A DNA stretch of 64,000 nucleotides from Salimicrobium flavidum. GTDB lineage: Bacteria > Bacillota > Bacilli > Bacillales > Halobacillaceae. The notes under the pieces were generated by a model, which worked only from the letters and a program-made list of their open reading frames with translations, had not been told where the DNA came from and made no database searches. The translations under genes were made by a program, and so were the position numbers. The DNA lies in the NCBI RefSeq assembly GCF_900156645.1, contig NZ_FTOC01000002.1, positions 248,001-312,000 of the forward strand. The letters are read 5' to 3'. Numbering within the stretch: position 1 is the first letter of the stretch; each line of letters begins with the position of its first letter. Of the stretch, positions 53,706 through 62,724 are shown in pieces.

Positions 53706-53990
53706 GAAGAAAAGCGGAATTACCCTGTTTAGAAGCGTTGGCATAAGCAGGGAGCTTACTTTTTGGGTGACCTTTCCCGAAAATAAGATTTCTGCTTATG
53801 ACATGAGCTTCTGGGTAATGCAGCTGGATCAAGAAAAGTGAAGTCGCCCGTTCAGAAATACTGGCATAAGTAGAACGGTCAGATGAAAGGTGGTCTTTCT
53901 TTTTTCTGATCCGGGCTACTTATGACACGAATTTCTGGGTGACGTAACTAGACAAGAAAAGCGGAATTACCCCGTTTAGAAACACTCTCT
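53706..53990 (+). repeat. Tandem hairpin repeat family B, copy after argS
   Basis: Three unit starts, AAGAAAAGCGGAATTACCC (53708), AAGAAAAGTGAAGTCGCCC (53831) and AAGAAAAGCGGAATTACCCC (53954), are about 123 nt apart, the last being partial. Each full unit has GGCATAAG...CTTATGACA stems, and loops GGGTGACCTTTCCC or GGTGGTCTTTC. The first starts immediately after the argS stop. Confidence 0.8.
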
Positions 53991-53996
53991 GACAAG

Positions 53997-54044
53997 AAAA
54001 GCCTTATTTCATCACATTAATAGCGATGAAATAAGGCTTTTTTA
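53997..54044. terminator. Bidirectional terminator between argS and the cardiolipin synthase gene
   Basis: AAAAGCCTTATTTCATC (53997-54013) and GATGAAATAAGGCTTTTTT (54025-54043) pair perfectly, with T-runs on both strands. Confidence 0.9.
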
Positions 54045-54051
54045 TTGTTTA

Positions 54052-54143
54052 TTGAGATAAACCTGACCTTTTTTGAGACAAACCGTGAAAAAATTGAGAT
54101 AAACCTGATTTTTTTGAGATAACCCATGAAAAAATTGAGATAA
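54052..54143 (-). repeat. Phased nonamer array 2 (TTATCTCAA type, 5 units)
   Basis: On the reverse strand TTATCTCAA (once TTGTCTCAA) occurs five times. Forward-strand starts of TTGAGATAA are 54052, 54073, 54094, 54114 and 54135, spaced 21, 21, 20 and 21 nt. It lies between the cardiolipin synthase stop and the terminator, on that gene's sense strand. Confidence 0.85.
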
Positions 54144-54169
54144 ATCCACGTCTCGCCTCGCCTCTACAG

Positions 54170-55345
54170 TTACAGAACTCCTCTGAACGGTCTGGCCAAC
54201 TGGATTTTCACTTTCGTACCGAAGGAAGGTGAAGCCGCTTCTTGTTTATCGAAATAAATGGAACTTTCGATGTCTTTGAAGTATTCATTACGCAAGTGCT
54301 GGACAAAAGCTTGATCAAAGATCGAAATATTGACCTCTTTGTTCAGGAACATGCTCCGTCTGTCGAAATTCGCAGTACCGATATCGGCTGCTTCCTGGTC
54401 CACCATGATGATTTTGGCGTGATAAAATCCGGCGTTATAATGATGCGCATGCGCTCCATTGAGGACGAGTTCCTGAAGATACGGTAGCCCCGCTTCTTTA
54501 ACGAGAGCGTGATCACGCTTCAAAGGAAGCAGGATATGAAGCTTCACTCCCCGGTCGAGCGCGTCCAAAAGTTCTCGCTGGATTTTTTTCGAGGGAATGA
54601 AGTAAGGACTTCCGATCAGAATCTCTCTCTTCGCCCTTTTGATCATCGTAAGGAACGTATTCTCAGCACCGATCCCATCAAAAGCGACAATCTGAAAAGG
54701 ATACTCTCCTCCTTCGCGATAAGAGACGGAAGGAAGAACCTCTCCGGTCGTATATGCCCAGTCGTCAAGAATGATGCGATGCAGATCACGGACGATGGAG
54801 CCCGTCAGGCGAAGGTGATAATCCCGCCAGTCGCTGAATTCCGAACTCTTACCGATATATTCCCTGCCTACATTGAAGCCGCCCACGTAGCCGATCGCCC
54901 CGTCTATGACTACCATCTTGCGGTGATTTCTCCGGTTCAGTGTATAGAAGAAAGAAGGGAATCTGGGGGTTTCCGCAAAGGAAACAGAGACTCCGGCTTT
55001 TTTCAGAGATCTGTATTCCCGTCGTAAAGGAGCGCTGACCATGCGATCGACAATCAGATGAACTTTTATCCCCTCTTCCGCCTTCATTTTCAGAAGGGAG
55101 AGAAATTTGAGGCTCACCTTATCCCGGCGGATCAGATAATAATAGACGTCAATCTGATCCTGGGCCTGAGAGACCTCCTCAAACAAATCTTCGAAAAGCG
55201 GAGAACCGTTTTTATAGAAACGGTAGTCTCCTTTCGTCGCTTCGAATGGCAGGGTCCTGTGATTCTTGCGATGCTCCCTTTTTCCTAACTGAACATCTAG
55301 CACGACCCATAAAATAAATGCAATGATGACTTTGATAACCCGCAA
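54170..55345 (-). CDS. Cardiolipin synthase-like phospholipase D family protein (YwiE type)
   Basis: This 391-residue membrane-anchored enzyme has one N-terminal membrane segment (RVIKVIIAFILWVVLDV) and two PLD motifs, HRKMVVIDGAIGYVGGFN near residue 140 and HAKIIMVDQEAADIGTANFD near 315. It likely joins phosphatidylglycerol molecules to cardiolipin. It is shorter than the ~480-residue ClsA type and resembles YwiE, which lies near argS in B. subtilis. TTG 55345 is 7 nt after GGAGG; GTG 55351 touches that site. Confidence 0.87.
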   Translation of the reverse strand: MRVIKVIIAFILWVVLDVQLGKREHRKNHRTLPFEATKGDYRFYKNGSPLFEDLFEEVSQAQDQIDVYYYLIRRDKVSLKFLSLLKMKAEEGIKVHLIVDRMVSAPLRREYRSLKKAGVSVSFAETPRFPSFFYTLNRRNHRKMVVIDGAIGYVGGFNVGREYIGKSSEFSDWRDYHLRLTGSIVRDLHRIILDDWAYTTGEVLPSVSYREGGEYPFQIVAFDGIGAENTFLTMIKRAKREILIGSPYFIPSKKIQRELLDALDRGVKLHILLPLKRDHALVKEAGLPYLQELVLNGAHAHHYNAGFYHAKIIMVDQEAADIGTANFDRRSMFLNKEVNISIFDQAFVQHLRNEYFKDIESSIYFDKQEAASPSFGTKVKIQLARPFRGVL

Positions 55346-55444
55346 CTCCACACCTCCAAAACTACCTTACCCGATTGTAACCGAAAAATGCTATCTACAC
55401 ATCCATCATAATCCACAAAGCCGGGAAGAAAAAAGCGAAAGTTG

Positions 55445-55473
55445 TTGACTGAATGCTCATTCATATTTATAGT
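55445..55473 (+). promoter_or_regulatory. Sigma-A promoter of fadF
   Basis: TTGACT (55445-55450) and TATAGT (55468-55473) are 17 bases apart. Confidence 0.75.
55450..55463 (+). promoter_or_regulatory. FadR-like palindrome in the fadF promoter
   Basis: TGAATGCTCATTCA is a perfect palindrome of TGAATG and CATTCA around CT, placed between -35 and -10. It resembles the B. subtilis FadR operator (TGAATGA...TCATTCA), though with a shorter centre. Repression of fatty-acid degradation is the likely role. Confidence 0.65.
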
Positions 55474-55534
55474 ATAGGTAACTGCAATATGAAAAGGGTT
55501 TCAAAACTCAAACAGAAAAAGAGGGGGAGAAGGA

Positions 55535-57658
55535 ATGGATCCTTTACTGCTGGTCAACTGGCTGTTGTTCCTTGGAGTGACGATTTACGCTTTGTATTTG
55601 TTCGCGCGGGTCGTCCAGACAAGGATTGCGTATATCCGGATGGGGAAAAAATATGAATTCGACGGGAAGATCAAACGTCGTCTTCAGAAGATAGGAATCT
55701 ATGTCTTCGGTCAGAAAAAATTATTGAAAGACAAAAAATCCGGAGCGATTCACGTGATGATGTTTTACGGGTTTATACTCGTCCAGTTCGGGGCGATCGA
55801 TTTTATCTGGAAAGGACTTGCGCCTGATTCACACCTGCCGCTCGGGCCGTTGTATCCAGGTTTTACATTTTTCCAGGAGCTTGTAACGCTGACGATTCTC
55901 GTAGCGGTCGTGTGGGCATTCTACCGTCGCTACATAGAAAAACTCGTCCGCCTGAAGCGTGGCTTCAAAGCGGGGCTCGTCCTTATTTTCATCGGGACGT
56001 TGATGGTGACGGTCCTTGGCGGAAACGCGATGAACATCATCTGGCATGGCCATGAGCCTACTGTCTGGGAGCCGGTAGCGAGTTCGATCGCTTTCGCCTT
56101 TGGCTGGCTTCCTGAAACAGGCGCAGCAGCTGTATTTTTCGTCATGTGGTGGATCCACCTGATCGCGCTGCTGTCCTTTCTCGTGTATGTACCACAGTCG
56201 AAGCACGCACACCTTATCGCTGCACCAGTCAACGTCTTCCTCAGCCGTGAGGACGCACCAGGCAAATTGAAACCTATCGATTTCGATATGGATGAGGAGA
56301 CGGACGAGGAAGAAGTGTCCTTCGGTGTAGGAAAAGTGGAAGAATTCGATCAGAAACAGATGGTCGACCTGTATGCCTGTGTGGAATGCGGACGCTGTAC
56401 CGATGTCTGCCCGGCTTCAGGCTCAGGGAAGATGCTGTCACCGATGGACCTGCTCGTGAAGATCCGTGATCACCTCACGGAAAAAGGGGCTGCCGTAACC
56501 GGACGCGAAGCATGGGTGCCATCCTATGCATTTTCCGGTACGGAAGGAAACATGCTCGCTTCGATGGCCAACGGTGAACAGAATGACGCCGTTGATCGTG
56601 TGAACGAAACGAACCTGATCGGCGACGTCATCACGGAGGAAGAACTTTGGGCGTGTACCACATGCCGGAACTGTGAAGATGCCTGCCCGGTCATGAACGA
56701 ACACGTCGATAAGATCATCGACCTGCGCCGCTATCTCGTTATGACCGAAGGGAAGATGGACCCGGATGGTCAGCGCGCGCTGACGAATATCGAACGCCAG
56801 GGGAACCCTTGGGGACTCTCGAAGAAAGAACGCGAAAACTGGCGTGACCTTGACGAGGAAGCGTACATCCCTACAGTGAAAGAGCTTCAGAAAGAAGGCG
56901 AAGATTTCGAATACCTCTTCTGGGTAAGTTCGATGGGGTCGTACGACAACCGCAGTCAAAAAATCGCAATGGCTTTCGCCAAGCTTATGAACGAAGCTGG
57001 TATCAAGTTCGCAATTCTCGGAAACAAAGAACAGAACTCCGGAGACACGGCCCGCCGCATGGGTAACGAGTTCCTGTTCCAGGAGCTTGCCGAGAAGAAT
57101 ATCAAAGAGTTCGAAAAATACGATGTGAAGAAGATCATTACGATCGATCCGCACGCCTTCAACATTTTCAAGAATGAATATCCGGACTTCGGATTCGAAG
57201 CGGAAATCTATCACCACACGGAAATGCTGGCGAAATGGCTCGAGGAAGGCAGGCTGAAACCGGAAACTCCGGTGAATGAAAAAATTACGTATCATGACAG
57301 CTGCTACCTCGGACGCTATAACGAAGTGTATCAGCCGCCGCGTGAAGTACTGGAGATGATTCCGGGTGTCGAAGTCGTCGAAATGAAACGGAACCGCTCC
57401 AACGGCATGTGCTGCGGCGCCGGTGGCGGGATGATGTGGATGGAAGAGAAATCCGGAAACCGCGTCAACGAGGCCCGTACCGAACAGGCACTGGAAGTAG
57501 AACCGACGATGATCTCGAGTGGCTGTCCGTTCTGCCTGACGATGCTGTCTGACGGGACGAAAGCGAAAGAAGTCGAAGAAACCGTAAGCACGATGGATAT
57601 CGCGGAAATCCTCGCGAAATCTATCTTTGATAAAGAAAAAGCGGAAGCATCCGCTTAG
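55535..57658 (+). CDS. fadF: Iron-sulfur heterodisulfide reductase-like protein FadF
   Basis: This 707-residue membrane protein is thought to pass electrons from acyl-CoA dehydrogenases (via ETF) to the quinone pool. The N-terminal part (about 1-230) has five or six membrane segments. Two 4Fe-4S motifs follow, CVECGRCTDVCP from Cys283 and CTTCRNCEDACP near 373, then two CCG domains with HDSCYLGRYN, MCCGAGGGMMW and SSGCPFCLTML. It matches YwjF/FadF of B. subtilis. GGGGGAGAAGG precedes the ATG. Confidence 0.93.
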   Translation: MDPLLLVNWLLFLGVTIYALYLFARVVQTRIAYIRMGKKYEFDGKIKRRLQKIGIYVFGQKKLLKDKKSGAIHVMMFYGFILVQFGAIDFIWKGLAPDSHLPLGPLYPGFTFFQELVTLTILVAVVWAFYRRYIEKLVRLKRGFKAGLVLIFIGTLMVTVLGGNAMNIIWHGHEPTVWEPVASSIAFAFGWLPETGAAAVFFVMWWIHLIALLSFLVYVPQSKHAHLIAAPVNVFLSREDAPGKLKPIDFDMDEETDEEEVSFGVGKVEEFDQKQMVDLYACVECGRCTDVCPASGSGKMLSPMDLLVKIRDHLTEKGAAVTGREAWVPSYAFSGTEGNMLASMANGEQNDAVDRVNETNLIGDVITEEELWACTTCRNCEDACPVMNEHVDKIIDLRRYLVMTEGKMDPDGQRALTNIERQGNPWGLSKKERENWRDLDEEAYIPTVKELQKEGEDFEYLFWVSSMGSYDNRSQKIAMAFAKLMNEAGIKFAILGNKEQNSGDTARRMGNEFLFQELAEKNIKEFEKYDVKKIITIDPHAFNIFKNEYPDFGFEAEIYHHTEMLAKWLEEGRLKPETPVNEKITYHDSCYLGRYNEVYQPPREVLEMIPGVEVVEMKRNRSNGMCCGAGGGMMWMEEKSGNRVNEARTEQALEVEPTMISSGCPFCLTMLSDGTKAKEVEETVSTMDIAEILAKSIFDKEKAEASA

Positions 57659-57680
57659 AAACTTCTCCTGTGAGAAAACG

Positions 57681-57822
57681 TGAGACGTTCATGGTAGAAA
57701 ATCGGCTTGAACGTAGGGAAAAATGATTTTCCCCTACATTCAGCACCATTTGAAAGCCGTGAACGTCTCATAACTTTTTAAAATGCGACGTTCAGCCGGG
57801 GACAACCGCCATGAACGTCGCA
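57681..57822. repeat. Two hairpin repeats, family C, between fadF and thl
   Basis: TGAGACGTTCA (57681-57691) pairs with TGAACGTCTCA (57760-57770), enclosing GAACGTAGGG/CCCTACATTC; a second hairpin is TGCGACGTTCA (57784-57794) with TGAACGTCGCA (57812-57822). The first is followed by TAACTTTTT and may terminate fadF. Confidence 0.65.
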
Positions 57823-57930
57823 AAAACAAAATGAACTCAAAAAAAATGAGGAAAACAGTGGAAAGTGTACAGAAAGTTTTGTACACTTTCCTTATGGAAG
57901 AAAATTGAGCGAGCGTTCGATAGACATTTT

Positions 57931-57945
57931 TTGAAAGCGTTATCA
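57931..57945 (+). promoter_or_regulatory. cre site of the thl operon
   Basis: TTGAAAGCGTTATCA fits WTGNAANCGNWNNCW at every position and lies 21 nt before the thl start codon, where CcpA would repress. Glucose repression of such operons (mmg) is known in B. subtilis. Confidence 0.75.
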
Positions 57946-57965
57946 CACTAAAGGAGGAAACAGGT

Positions 57966-59153
57966 ATGACGAAAACAGTGATCGTCGAAGGTGCACGTAC
58001 CGCGTTTGGAAAATTAGGAGGAAGCCTCTCATCTTTATCCGCTTCCGAACTCGGAGGAAAAGTGATCGCAGAAGCCATGCAGCGCGCCGGGGTAGAAGGC
58101 AAAGATATCGGTGAAGTGATTATGGGAACGGTTCTGCAGGGAGGCCAGGGTCAACTGCCGTCACGTCAGGCCGCCCGGAATGCAGGCATTCCCTGGCACG
58201 TGAAGACGGAAACGGTCAATAAAGTGTGTGCGTCCGGCATGCGTAGTGTGACGATGGCCGATCAGTTCATCCGTCTCGGGGAAGAGGAACTCATTGTTGC
58301 AGGCGGAATGGAAAGTATGAGCAGCGCTCCATATTTCATGCCGAAAGCGAGATTCGGTTTCCGCATGGGAGACGGTGCTGTAAAAGATATGATGATTCAC
58401 GACGGTCTGACCTGTTCCTTTGAAGGAGTGCATATGGGCTCTTACGGAAATCGTACAGCGAACAACCACGACATCTCGAGAGAAGCCCAGGACGAATGGG
58501 CGGCACGCAGTCATCATCTCGCCGGCAAAGCGATTGAATCCGGAGTATTGAAAGAGGAGATCGTCCCCGTCGATGTACCTCAACGTAAAGGGGATCCGAT
58601 TTCTGTTGATACAGACGAAGCTCCGCGCCTGGATACGACGGTGGAGCGTCTCCAGAAATTGAAGCCCGCTTTCGATTCGGACGGCACGATTACAGCCGGT
58701 AATGCGCCGGGTGTCAACGACGGTGCCTGTGCCGTGGTATTGATGAGCGATGAAAAAGCGAAACAGGCCAACCTAAAACCGCTCGCGACGATTCTTGCTC
58801 ACGATGAAGTGGCCGTGGAAGCTCAGGATTTCCCGGAAACGCCGGGACTCGTCATCAACAAACTGCTCGAAAAGTCAGGGAAAACGCTCGATGATATCGA
58901 CCTTTTCGAAGTGAATGAAGCGTTTGCTGCCGTATCACTCGCCAGTGGGAAGATCGCCGGGCTCGACACGGAAAAAGTGAACGTAAACGGCGGAGCGGTC
59001 GCCCTCGGTCACCCGATCGGTGCGAGTGGAGCGAGAATCATCCTGACGCTCGCTTATGAACTTCGTCGTCGCGGCGGCGGACTCGGCATCGCAGCGATCT
59101 GCTCCGGCGGAGGCCAGGGCGATGCAGTCTTAATCGAAGTGGAGGGAGCGTAA
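57966..59153 (+). CDS. thl: Acetyl-CoA C-acetyltransferase (thiolase)
   Basis: This thiolase splits or forms acetoacetyl-CoA and longer 3-ketoacyl-CoA. The 395 residues have the nucleophile Cys88 in [22 protein letters not shown] and the second catalytic Cys in [10 protein letters not shown]. It is the first of a tight operon with hbd and two acyl-CoA dehydrogenases, parallel to mmgABC of B. subtilis. AAAGGAGG precedes the ATG by 8 nt. A cre site lies just upstream. Confidence 0.94.
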   Translation: MTKTVIVEGARTAFGKLGGSLSSLSASELGGKVIAEAMQRAGVEGKDIGEVIMGTVLQGGQGQLPSRQAARNAGIPWHVKTETVNKVCASGMRSVTMADQFIRLGEEELIVAGGMESMSSAPYFMPKARFGFRMGDGAVKDMMIHDGLTCSFEGVHMGSYGNRTANNHDISREAQDEWAARSHHLAGKAIESGVLKEEIVPVDVPQRKGDPISVDTDEAPRLDTTVERLQKLKPAFDSDGTITAGNAPGVNDGACAVVLMSDEKAKQANLKPLATILAHDEVAVEAQDFPETPGLVINKLLEKSGKTLDDIDLFEVNEAFAAVSLASGKIAGLDTEKVNVNGGAVALGHPIGASGARIILTLAYELRRRGGGLGIAAICSGGGQGDAVLIEVEGA

Positions 59154-59155
59154 CC

Positions 59156-60001
59156 ATGAAATACATTTTCGTCCTCGGTGCCGGTCAGATGGGCGCCGGA
59201 ATCGCCCAAGTATTCGCAACGCACAACTTTTCCGTGAAACTGTTTGATGTAAATGAAGAAGCGCTGAAAAAAGGAATCGAAGGTATATATAAACGCCTGG
59301 ATCGTTCCGTTGAAAAAGAACGGATGAGCCAGGAAGAAGCGGAGCAGGCGAAAGCGCATCTGGAAACCGCTTCGACGATGGAAGACGCCGCAGAATGCGA
59401 TTTTGCGATTGAAGCTGTCGTCGAAAGTATGGATATCAAAGAAAAAGTGTTCCGTCAGCTCGATGACATCATGCCGGAGCACGCTATTCTTGCGACGAAC
59501 ACTTCTTCGCTTCCGATCACAGATATCGCAGCCGCCACGAACCGACCGTCCCAGGTGATCGGGATGCATTTCATGAACCCGGTTCCGGTCATGAAATTGG
59601 TGGAAGTCATCCGGGCGATCCAGACGAGTGACGATACGTATGAACGGGTCGAACAGCTGGCACAGCAGCTCGTGAAAACGCCGGTCGAAGTGAACGATTA
59701 TCCCGGCTTCGTATCCAATCGGGTACTGATGCCGATGATCAACGAAGCGGTTTTCACCGTTTATGAAGGCGTGGCCTCGAAGGAAGATGTGGACACGGTC
59801 ATGAAACTCGGCATGAATCATCCGATGGGACCGCTTGAACTGGCGGATTTCATCGGTCTCGACACATGTCTGTCGATTATGGAAATTCTTTACGACGGCT
59901 TCGGCGATTCGAAATATCGTCCGTGTCCGTTACTTAAGAAATATGTGGCTGCCGGCTGGCTCGGGAAGAAATCCGGACGCGGCTTCTACGTTTATGAATA
60001 G
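59156..60001 (+). CDS. hbd: 3-hydroxybutyryl-CoA dehydrogenase
   Basis: This 281-residue enzyme oxidises 3-hydroxyacyl-CoA with NAD+ in beta-oxidation of short chains. The NAD-binding motif GAGQMGAGIAQ is at residue 8, the catalytic His in GMHFMNPVPVMKLVE near 140, and the C-terminal dimer domain has NHPMGPLELADFIGLD. It is two bases after thl with GAGGGAG in the thl end. Confidence 0.95.
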   Translation: MKYIFVLGAGQMGAGIAQVFATHNFSVKLFDVNEEALKKGIEGIYKRLDRSVEKERMSQEEAEQAKAHLETASTMEDAAECDFAIEAVVESMDIKEKVFRQLDDIMPEHAILATNTSSLPITDIAAATNRPSQVIGMHFMNPVPVMKLVEVIRAIQTSDDTYERVEQLAQQLVKTPVEVNDYPGFVSNRVLMPMINEAVFTVYEGVASKEDVDTVMKLGMNHPMGPLELADFIGLDTCLSIMEILYDGFGDSKYRPCPLLKKYVAAGWLGKKSGRGFYVYE

Positions 60002-60012
60002 GGGAGAAACCA

Positions 60013-61146
60013 ATGGCTTTTACAGATGAACAGCAGATGATGAGGAAAATGGTGCGTGACTTCGCGGAGAAAGAAGTAGCTCCTGCGGTGGAACGGATGG
60101 AAGCGGAAGATCGCTTTCCGATAGAAGTCGTAGAAAAAATGGCCGAACTCGGGCTGATGGGAATTCCGATTCCTGAAAAATACGGCGGCTCGGAGATGGA
60201 TTTCACTTCCTACATTCTTGCAATTAACGAATTGTCGAAAGTGAGCGCAACAGTCGGAGTCATCCTTTCGGTTCATACCTCAGTCGGTACGAACCCGATC
60301 GTTCATTTCGGTACAGAACAGCAGAAGGAGAAATATTTGCCGAAGCTTGCAAGTGGAGAATACCTCGGAGCCTTCGCCCTGACGGAACCAGGAGCAGGAT
60401 CGGATGCAGCCAGTCTGAAGACGAAAGCGGTCAAGGACGGGGATGCTTATATCCTGAACGGCTCCAAAGCGTTCATCACCAATGCGGAGGCAGCGGATAC
60501 GTTCATCGTTTTTGCGCGTACGAACCAGGAGGCAGGAAGTAAAGGTATCAGTGCTTTTATCGTAGAAAAAGGTATGCCCGGTTTTTCCGTGGGCGCGGTC
60601 GAGAGGAAGATGGGCATGCACGGCTCCAGTACATGCACGATCAATTTCGATCAGTGCCGGGTACCTGAAGAGAACCTTCTCGGTGAAGAAGGGAAAGGGT
60701 TCGAAGTGGCCATGAACAACCTGAACACCGGACGGATCGGGATTGCAGCACAGGCACTCGGTATCGCGGAAGCGGCCTTAGAGCACGCTGTCGGCTACGC
60801 GAAGGAACGGGAACAGTTCGGAAAACCGATCGCCAAGCACCAGGGTCTTTCCTTCAAATTGGCGGATATGGCGACGGAAGTCGAAGCGGCGAGGCTGCTC
60901 GTCTACGAAGCCGCCCGTCTCCAGCAGGAAGGGAAGCCGTGTGGCAAAGAAGTATCGATGGCGAAGCTTTACGCTTCCCGCGCCGCTGTGAATACGAGCA
61001 TTGAAGCGGTGCAGGTGTACGGAGGATACGGGTACACGGAAGACTACCCGGTGGAGCGTTTTTTCCGGGACGCTAAAGTTTGTGAGATCTATGAAGGTAC
61101 GAGTGAAATCCAGCGCATCGTCATCGGCAATCATTTGATGAAATAG
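60013..61146 (+). CDS. Acyl-CoA dehydrogenase 1
   Basis: This FAD enzyme introduces the first double bond into acyl-CoA, giving electrons to ETF. The 377 residues carry the FAD/acyl signature [33 protein letters not shown] and the catalytic Glu in CEIYEGTSEIQRI, typical of short/branched-chain enzymes (MmgC/BCD type). It is 11 nt after hbd with GGGGAGAAACC as the ribosome site. Confidence 0.94.
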   Translation: MAFTDEQQMMRKMVRDFAEKEVAPAVERMEAEDRFPIEVVEKMAELGLMGIPIPEKYGGSEMDFTSYILAINELSKVSATVGVILSVHTSVGTNPIVHFGTEQQKEKYLPKLASGEYLGAFALTEPGAGSDAASLKTKAVKDGDAYILNGSKAFITNAEAADTFIVFARTNQEAGSKGISAFIVEKGMPGFSVGAVERKMGMHGSSTCTINFDQCRVPEENLLGEEGKGFEVAMNNLNTGRIGIAAQALGIAEAALEHAVGYAKEREQFGKPIAKHQGLSFKLADMATEVEAARLLVYEAARLQQEGKPCGKEVSMAKLYASRAAVNTSIEAVQVYGGYGYTEDYPVERFFRDAKVCEIYEGTSEIQRIVIGNHLMK

Positions 61147-61161
61147 GAAAGGGGAAAAGAC

Positions 61162-62301
61162 ATGAATTTTCAATTGACGGAAGAACAGCAGATGCTTAAA
61201 AAAATGGTCCGTGATTTTGCGGAAAAAGAAGTGGAACCGACAGCGGCGGAACGTGATGAAGAAGAGAGGTTCGACCGCGGTATTTTCGATCAGATGACTG
61301 AACTCGGGCTCACAGGCATTCCGTGGCCTGAAGAATATGGCGGAATCGGATCGGATTTCGTCAGCTACGCGATCGCTGTAGAGGAGCTCTCGCGTGTATG
61401 TGCCTCGACAGGGGTTACGTTGTCTGCTCATATCTCGCTTGCGAGCTGGCCGATCTACACATTCGGAAGCGAAGCGCAGAAGAAAAATTTCCTGACGCGA
61501 CTCGCCACAGGGGAAGCGCTCGGAGCCTATGCGTTATCCGAACCGGGAGCCGGCAGTGACGTGTCCTCGATGCGTACGCAGGCGAAAAAAGATGGAGACG
61601 ACTATATCTTGAACGGCAACAAAGTATGGATCACAAACGGCGGAGTCGCTGATATCTATATCGTGTTCGCCAAAACCGATCCCGACGCCGGACACAAGGG
61701 CGTAAGTGCCTTCATCGTCGAGAAAGAGATGGAAGGATTCTCCCAGGGCAAAAAAGAGAAAAAATTGGGCATACGCTCGTCCCCGACGACCGAACTCATT
61801 TTTGAAAATTGCCGCGTCCCGAAAGAAAATCTTCTCGGCGAAGAAGGAGAAGGGTTCAAAATCGCTATGCAGACACTTGATGGTGGCCGTAACGGGATAG
61901 CCGCTCAGGCGGTCGGTATCGCACAGGGAGCTCTTGATAAATCTATCGCTTATGCGAAAGAACGGGAACAGTTCGGTAAACCGATCGCGAAGCACCAGGG
62001 TCTCTCTTTCAAACTCGCGGACATGGCTACTGATGTAGAAGCGGCACGACTACTTACGTATCAGGCTGCTTTTCTCGAATCGGAAGGAAAGCCTTACGCG
62101 AAGGCCTCCGCAATGGCGAAGCTCTTCGCCGGAGATGCGGCGATGGATGTGACAACCGAAGCGGTCCAGGTGTATGGTGGATATGGATATACGAAAGATT
62201 ACCCGGTGGAGCGTTACATGCGTGATGCGAAAATCACCCAGATCTATGAAGGAACGAACGAAATCCAGCGCCTCGTCATCGGCCGGATGATTACTAGTTA
62301 G
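61162..62301 (+). CDS. Acyl-CoA dehydrogenase 2
   Basis: This 379-residue paralogue of the preceding gene carries [40 protein letters not shown] and [13 protein letters not shown] with the catalytic Glu. Both dehydrogenases probably differ in chain length or branching of substrate, which sequence alone does not reveal. AAAGGGG precedes the ATG. Its TAG stop directly abuts a family B hairpin repeat and, further on, the phased nonamer arrays. Confidence 0.93.
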   Translation: MNFQLTEEQQMLKKMVRDFAEKEVEPTAAERDEEERFDRGIFDQMTELGLTGIPWPEEYGGIGSDFVSYAIAVEELSRVCASTGVTLSAHISLASWPIYTFGSEAQKKNFLTRLATGEALGAYALSEPGAGSDVSSMRTQAKKDGDDYILNGNKVWITNGGVADIYIVFAKTDPDAGHKGVSAFIVEKEMEGFSQGKKEKKLGIRSSPTTELIFENCRVPKENLLGEEGEGFKIAMQTLDGGRNGIAAQAVGIAQGALDKSIAYAKEREQFGKPIAKHQGLSFKLADMATDVEAARLLTYQAAFLESEGKPYAKASAMAKLFAGDAAMDVTTEAVQVYGGYGYTKDYPVERYMRDAKITQIYEGTNEIQRLVIGRMITS

Positions 62302-62572
62302 ACGAAAAAAAGTGGAAGATTCCGTTTAGAAATACTGTCATAAGCAGATCGGTCAGACGAAAGGTGTTCTTTCCTTTCTCTGATCCGGGCTGCTTATGAC
62401 ACGAATTTCTGGAATCTGCAACTGGACAAAAAAAAGCGGAGACACCCGTTCAGAATCTCTAATATAAGTGGCGGGCCTGGCTTCGGGTGTTCTTTCCCAA
62501 AGCAGGGATGGCCGCTTATATTAGGGGATTCTGGGTGATGAAACTGTACAAAGAAAAGTGGAAACGCCCCTT
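62302..62572 (+). repeat. Tandem hairpin repeat family B, copy after acyl-CoA dehydrogenase 2
   Basis: Unit starts AAAAAAAGTGGAAGATTCCG (62305), AAAAAAAGCGGAGACACCCG (62428) and AAGAAAAGTGGAAACGCCCC (62551) are 123 nt apart, the last partial. Stems are CATAAGCAG...CTGCTTATGACA and AATATAAGTGGC...GGCCGCTTATATT; loops are GGTGTTCTTTCC and GGGTGTTCTTTCCC. Confidence 0.82.
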
Positions 62573-62579
62573 TAGAGTT

Positions 62580-62691
62580 TTATCTCAAAAAACGAGCGGG
62601 TTATCTCAATTTTTCAGGATTTATCTCAAAAAGTAAGAAGTTTATCTCAACTTTTTTGAAGTTATCTCAATTAATCGGCCATTTATCTCAA
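62580..62691 (+). repeat. Phased nonamer array 3 (TTATCTCAA, 6 units)
   Basis: TTATCTCAA starts at 62580, 62601, 62621, 62642, 62662 and 62683, spacing 21, 20, 21, 20 and 21 nt, with unrelated 11-12 nt between. The mean period of 20.6 nt equals two DNA helical turns. No protein frame is conserved. Confidence 0.9.
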
Positions 62692-62724
62692 AAAACACTA
62701 ACCACTTCTTACGCAGCACCCCAT

